From the NCBI GenBank assembly GCA_030633285.1, contig DAOVTC010000039.1, positions 1 to 8,415 on the forward strand: a stretch of DNA of 8,415 nucleotides, in the 5' to 3' direction. The stretch is from Flavobacteriaceae bacterium. GTDB taxonomy: Bacteria; Bacteroidota; Bacteroidia; Flavobacteriales; Flavobacteriaceae. Under the pieces are notes generated by a model. That model did not search any database. It worked only from the letters and a program-made list of their open reading frames with translations, and was not told where the DNA came from. The position numbers and the translations under genes were made by a program. Shown here piece after piece: positions 5,384 through 8,415 of the stretch (position 1 is its first letter; each line of letters opens with the position of its first letter).

Positions 5384-6346
5384 ATGTTAAAAGCAGGTGT
5401 TTTAGGAGCCGGTCATCTTGGCAAAATTCATTTAAAATTGTTACAACAATCTCAAAAGTATGAACTCGTTGGGTTTTATGACCCTATTAAAGAAAATGCT
5501 TTAAAAGTAGTTGAGGAATTTGGATATAGACTCTTTGATTCTATTAACGACTTGATTGATGCCGTTGATGTAGTTGATATTGTTACTCCTACTCTAAACC
5601 ATTTCGATTGTGCCAAAACTGCAATTAAAAAAGGTAAGCATATTTTTATTGAAAAACCTATTACAAAAACTGTAGCTGAAGCTCAGGAACTACGCAATTT
5701 AGTTAAAAAACATAATGTTAAAGGTCAGGTTGGTCATGTTGAAAGATTCAATCCAGCTTTTTCTGCTGTAAAAGATAAAATTGAAAGTCCTATGTTTATT
5801 GAAACGCATAGGTTAGCAGAATTTAATCCAAGAGGTACTGATGTTCCGGTTGTATTAGATTTAATGATTCATGATATTGATATTATTTTAAGCGTAGTAA
5901 ATTCAAAAGTTAAAAATATACATGCCAGTGGCGTTTCTGTAATCAGTGAAACTCCTGATATTGCCAACGCTCGAATTGAATTTGAAAATGGTTGTGTAGC
6001 CAATTTAACTGCAAGTAGAATTTCTTTAAAAAATATGCGTAAATCCAGATTTTTTCAAAAAGATGCTTATATATCAGTTGATTTTTTAGAAAAAAAATGT
6101 GAAGTTGTTAAAATGAAAGATTTACCGGAAAATCCCGATGAATTTGCCATGATTTTACAAAATGCTGAAGGTGTAAAAAAACAAATCTATTTTGATAATC
6201 CAAAAATTGAACAAAACAATGCCATTTTAGACGAATTAGAATCATTTGCACATGCAATTCACAATAACAGTACACCTATTGTGTCTTTAAGTCAAGGAAC
6301 AGAAGCTTTAGATGTAGCACAACAAATTATAGATTGTTTCAAATAA
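5384..6346 (+). CDS. Gfo/Idh/MocA family NAD(P)-dependent oxidoreductase
   Basis: This family oxidises or reduces sugar and sugar-nucleotide hydroxyls using NAD(P), in the cytoplasm. The 320-residue protein has an N-terminal Rossmann fold with GVLGAGHLGKIH (5-16), a D33 at the end of strand 2, and the family hallmark EKP (90-92) with the catalytic lysine K91. The C-terminal domain carries GHVERFNPAF (117-126), EFNPRGTDVPVVLDL (146-160) and MIHDIDI (161-167) with the likely catalytic H163. The GHVERFNPAF and LDLMIHDIDI blocks recall the UDP-GlcNAc 3-dehydrogenase (GnnA-like) branch, which acts in lipid A precursor modification. That assignment is from memory of the motifs and is tentative, and no partner aminotransferase is next to it. 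A 25-base gap separates it from the dehydrogenase that follows, so the two are probably co-transcribed. Confidence 0.88.
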   Translation: MLKAGVLGAGHLGKIHLKLLQQSQKYELVGFYDPIKENALKVVEEFGYRLFDSINDLIDAVDVVDIVTPTLNHFDCAKTAIKKGKHIFIEKPITKTVAEAQELRNLVKKHNVKGQVGHVERFNPAFSAVKDKIESPMFIETHRLAEFNPRGTDVPVVLDLMIHDIDIILSVVNSKVKNIHASGVSVISETPDIANARIEFENGCVANLTASRISLKNMRKSRFFQKDAYISVDFLEKKCEVVKMKDLPENPDEFAMILQNAEGVKKQIYFDNPKIEQNNAILDELESFAHAIHNNSTPIVSLSQGTEALDVAQQIIDCFK

Positions 6347-6371
6347 ATAACAACACAAAATAACAGTTTAC

Positions 6372-7259
6372 ATGAAAAATATAGTAGTTATTGGAGCCGG
6401 TACTATGGGAAATGGAATTGCCCATGTATTTGCCCAAAATGGGTTTAAAGTAAATATAATTGATATTTCACAAAATGCCATTGACAAAGGTATCGCTAAC
6501 ATCACTAAAAATTTAGATCGATTATTAAGTAAAGAAAGAATAACTTTAGAAGTTAAAGAACTTACTTTAAAAAATATCAATACTTTTACTTCTATTAGTC
6601 AAGGTGTTAGCAATGCCGATTTGGTTATTGAGGCAGCAACAGAAAACATTGACCTAAAGCTTAAAATTTTTAAAGAATTGGATGAAGTTTGTCCTGAAAA
6701 TACAATTTTAACAACAAATACTTCTTCAATTTCAATTACTAAAATTGCTGCTGTTACTTCCAGACCTGAAAAAGTTATTGGAATGCATTTTATGAATCCT
6801 GTTCCTATAATGAAACTTGTAGAAATAATTCGTGGTTATTCTACTTCAGATGAAGTTACCGATATTATTATGGAGCTTTCTAAAAAATTGCATAAAGTTC
6901 CTGTTGAAGTGAATGATTATCCGGGTTTTATTGCCAATCGAATTTTAATGCCTATGTTAAATGAAGCTATGTATTCATTATACGAAGGTGTTTCAGGTGT
7001 TTATGAAATAGATACAGTTATGAAATTGGGTATGGCACATCCTATGGGGCCATTACAATCTGCTGATCTTATTGGACTTTGCGTATGTTTATCAATTTTG
7101 AATGTATTAGTTGACGGTTTTGGTAATCCAAAATATGCACCTTGTCCATTATTGGTAAATATGGTTAATGCAAGTAAATTAGGTATTAAATCTGGAGAAG
7201 GTTTTTATGATTATTCTGAAAGCAGAAAAGCAGAAAATATTGCAAAGCAATTCCAATAA
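6372..7259 (+). CDS. hbd: 3-hydroxybutyryl-CoA dehydrogenase (3-hydroxyacyl-CoA dehydrogenase family)
   Basis: The enzyme interconverts 3-hydroxybutyryl-CoA and acetoacetyl-CoA with NAD(P) in short-chain acyl-CoA metabolism, in the cytosol. The 295-residue single-domain-pair form fits stand-alone Hbd/PaaH, not the large FadB fusions. Motifs: GAGTMGNGIAHVFA (8-21), D31 favouring NAD, IEAATEN (86-92), TTNTSS (114-119) with S118, GMHFMNPVP (137-145) with the catalytic H139 and the partnering E151, GFIANRI (185-191), MLNEAM (195-200), HPMGPL (223-228) and a C-terminal GIKSGEGFYDY (271-281). The start lies 25 bases after the Gfo/Idh stop, with no Shine-Dalgarno. No thiolase or crotonase is nearby, so whether it serves butyrate-type metabolism, fatty acid or aromatic breakdown is open. 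The symbol could equally be paaH. Confidence 0.9.
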   Translation: MKNIVVIGAGTMGNGIAHVFAQNGFKVNIIDISQNAIDKGIANITKNLDRLLSKERITLEVKELTLKNINTFTSISQGVSNADLVIEAATENIDLKLKIFKELDEVCPENTILTTNTSSISITKIAAVTSRPEKVIGMHFMNPVPIMKLVEIIRGYSTSDEVTDIIMELSKKLHKVPVEVNDYPGFIANRILMPMLNEAMYSLYEGVSGVYEIDTVMKLGMAHPMGPLQSADLIGLCVCLSILNVLVDGFGNPKYAPCPLLVNMVNASKLGIKSGEGFYDYSESRKAENIAKQFQ

Positions 7260-7289
7260 ATATTAAAGATTATTTTCAACCCAAACCCT

Positions 7290-7943
7290 ATGAAATTCAA
7301 CTTTTTATTGAAGGTTTTTATTTTAATTTTTATCATAAGTAGTTGTGCTACAAATAAAAAAACTACTTCAAATAGTAATGCATCTGTTTTTTCTAAAGAA
7401 GAAATTCAACTTATCCTTACGGGAAAATCAGATGAACCTATGAGAGTTCTATTGATAACAAAACCCAAAGACTCTATTATTTTACGCTCAAAAAGTTTGA
7501 ATTTTATTGTTAAAAAGAATGACACTATTTTACAAATATTTACAAAAAGATTATATAAAACCGTACGAGATAGTGCAACCAGAGGTGTTGGGATTGCTGC
7601 GCCACAAGTTGGTATCCTGAAAAAAATAATTTGGATACAACGTTTTGACAAAGAAGAAAACCCTTTTGAAGTTTATTACAATCCTAGAATAACTAAATAT
7701 ACTGATTTAAAACAGGATGTTTTAGAGGGTTGCCTATCTATACCAAATGTTAGAGAAACCACTCACAATAGATCTTATGCAGTTTTATTGGAATATGACA
7801 ACTATAAAGGGCAACATAAATGTGAAATGATTGAAGCATTTACTGCTGTTATATTTCAACATGAAATAGATCATCTCAACGGTATTTTATTTACAGATCA
7901 TTTAGAAAAAGAAACAAAAGAATCTATAAAACATAAGCTTTAA
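7290..7943 (+). CDS. Peptide deformylase with a lipoprotein signal peptide (predicted exported, lipid-anchored)
   Basis: Peptide deformylases remove the formyl group from N-terminal formyl-methionine and normally work in the cytoplasm at the ribosome. All three active-site motifs are intact: GVGIAAPQVG (99-108), EGCLS (146-150) with metal ligand C148, and QHEIDH (190-195) with ligands H191 and H195 and catalytic E192. The N-terminus is unusual: MKFNFLLK, a hydrophobic run to residue 16, then the lipobox ISSC with C19, followed by a polar Ser/Asn/Lys/Thr linker. The deformylase fold starts at about residue 55. The mature form would be about 199 residues, a little over the usual size. Residues after C19 (ATNKKT) lack aspartate at +2 and acidic surface-export signals, so a periplasm-facing outer-membrane anchor is inferred. 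M51 (7440) could act as an internal start giving a cytosolic form. It follows hbd by 30 bases and precedes a terminator. Confidence 0.87.
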   Translation: MKFNFLLKVFILIFIISSCATNKKTTSNSNASVFSKEEIQLILTGKSDEPMRVLLITKPKDSIILRSKSLNFIVKKNDTILQIFTKRLYKTVRDSATRGVGIAAPQVGILKKIIWIQRFDKEENPFEVYYNPRITKYTDLKQDVLEGCLSIPNVRETTHNRSYAVLLEYDNYKGQHKCEMIEAFTAVIFQHEIDHLNGILFTDHLEKETKESIKHKL

Positions 7944-7955
7944 AATTTAAACAAT

Positions 7956-7985
7956 AAAAAAGCCCCAATAATTGGGGCTTTTTTT
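7956..7985. terminator. Strong bidirectional rho-independent terminator
   Basis: AAAAAAGCCCCAA (7956-7968) pairs with TTGGGGCTTTTTT (7972-7984) around a three-base loop. The stem has five consecutive G-C pairs and is flanked by A-runs and T-runs. It therefore gives a U-tract in both directions and can end both the plus-strand operon (stop at 7943) and the minus-strand gene whose stop codon is at 7991-7993. Confidence 0.92.
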
Positions 7986-7990
7986 ATGAT

Positions 7991-8371
7991 TTACAACCAT
8001 CTCAAAAAATAGTCCATTAAATCTTCTTTTAATTCATAGTGAAGCTTTATATAAGTTTTCATATCATCTCTTAGTGATGTTTGTTGATTTCTTAGTCTTC
8101 CATCAATTTCTTCGCTTAAATCAACTTTATCAACAATTTTCATTTTCATTCTAATACGCTGCAATAATCTACCTATAACTTCTTTTTCGCGAATCATTTT
8201 ATTTTGAAAACTTTCTAAAGGAATCATAGCATCAGTACCCATATTACGTTTGGCAACATCTTCTAATTTTTTTTCAAATTTTTCTGTCTCATTAAGATGA
8301 AATTTCAATTCTTTTTTCCAAATTTTTAAATTGAATTTCAAATCACTTAAATAAACTAGTTTTATCTCCAT
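7991..8371 (-). CDS. Hypothetical small helical, coiled-coil-like cytosolic protein
   Basis: I do not recognise this 126-residue protein. It has no signal peptide, membrane segment or cysteine, and only one proline (P51). It is rich in Lys, Glu, Leu, Met and Arg. Its pattern suggests three long amphipathic helices at about 8-42, 51-80 and 92-124, joined by short turns (GTDAM near 45-49, EEIDG near 87-91). This resembles a three-helix bundle or coiled-coil adaptor. The stop codon sits six bases from the bidirectional terminator and the reading frame is uninterrupted, which supports a real gene. The start at 8371 (ATG in MEIKLVYL) is the first Met after the upstream AT-rich region, and I see no clear -7 box before it. 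Upstream context is lost beyond the window edge. Confidence 0.7.
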   Translation of the reverse strand: MEIKLVYLSDLKFNLKIWKKELKFHLNETEKFEKKLEDVAKRNMGTDAMIPLESFQNKMIREKEVIGRLLQRIRMKMKIVDKVDLSEEIDGRLRNQQTSLRDDMKTYIKLHYELKEDLMDYFLRWL

Positions 8372-8415
8372 GGCAAAAAAGTATTTTAATTAATAATGTA
8401 TAAATTTCATCAAAA

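Noticed and set aside
6368..6580. Minus-strand frame of 70 codons, hydrophobic, over the start of hbd
   Set aside because: It is antisense to the conserved Rossmann segment. Its hydrophobic look comes from the complement of A-rich codons.
7406..7651. Minus-strand frame of 81 codons inside the deformylase gene
   Set aside because: It is antisense to the deformylase linker and first active-site motif and has no support of its own.

Overview
The window looks like chromosomal DNA from a member of the Bacteroidota, most likely the family Flavobacteriaceae. The base composition is very AT-rich and start codons lack clear Shine-Dalgarno sequences. Several intergenic gaps carry the Bacteroidota-type -7 hexamer/octamer TAnnTTTG instead of a sigma-70 -10 box, and the proteins (RlmH, NadC, Pcm, CysH) read like flavobacterial versions of their families. 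The content is mostly housekeeping and metabolic. I see no phage, transposon, CRISPR array, tRNA or rRNA.

Layout. (1) 1-260, minus: the N-terminal part of rdgB (house-cleaning NTP pyrophosphatase), cut by the window edge. (2) 261-363: a compact divergent promoter region with a 14-bp inverted repeat that contains both -7 boxes, plus a separate 20-bp palindrome abutting the next start codon. (3) 364-1987, plus: cysH (iron-sulfur APS reductase, makes sulfite) followed by an extended SDR sugar-nucleotide epimerase/dehydratase. (4) 2085-2966, minus: a DUF808/YedI-like inner-membrane protein. (5) 3137-3610, minus: rlmH, divergent from (6) nadC at 3703-4560, plus. (7) 4652-5299, minus: pcm, divergent from (8) a tight plus-strand run of three genes, 5384-7943: a Gfo/Idh/MocA oxidoreductase, a 3-hydroxybutyryl-CoA dehydrogenase, and a peptide deformylase carrying a lipoprotein signal peptide. 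(9) A strong bidirectional terminator at 7956-7985, then a convergent helical hypothetical gene at 7991-8371, minus. No gene-free stretch exceeds 300 bases; the longest is 2967-3136.

How the genes relate. The cysH-SDR pair suggests sulfite generation next to sugar-nucleotide modification, but the coupling is inferred from adjacency only. rlmH, nadC and pcm are independent housekeeping functions (ribosome methylation, NAD synthesis, protein repair). The three-gene run ending in the deformylase probably forms one transcription unit.

Most worth a second look: the deformylase predicted to be exported and lipid-anchored with all catalytic residues intact; a family of 7-bp-periodic intergenic repeats found after rlmH, after nadC, in the cysH-SDR gap, and in a second sequence type next to pcm; and the symmetric divergent rdgB/cysH control region. 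I did not find a clear new multi-gene defence or mobile system.
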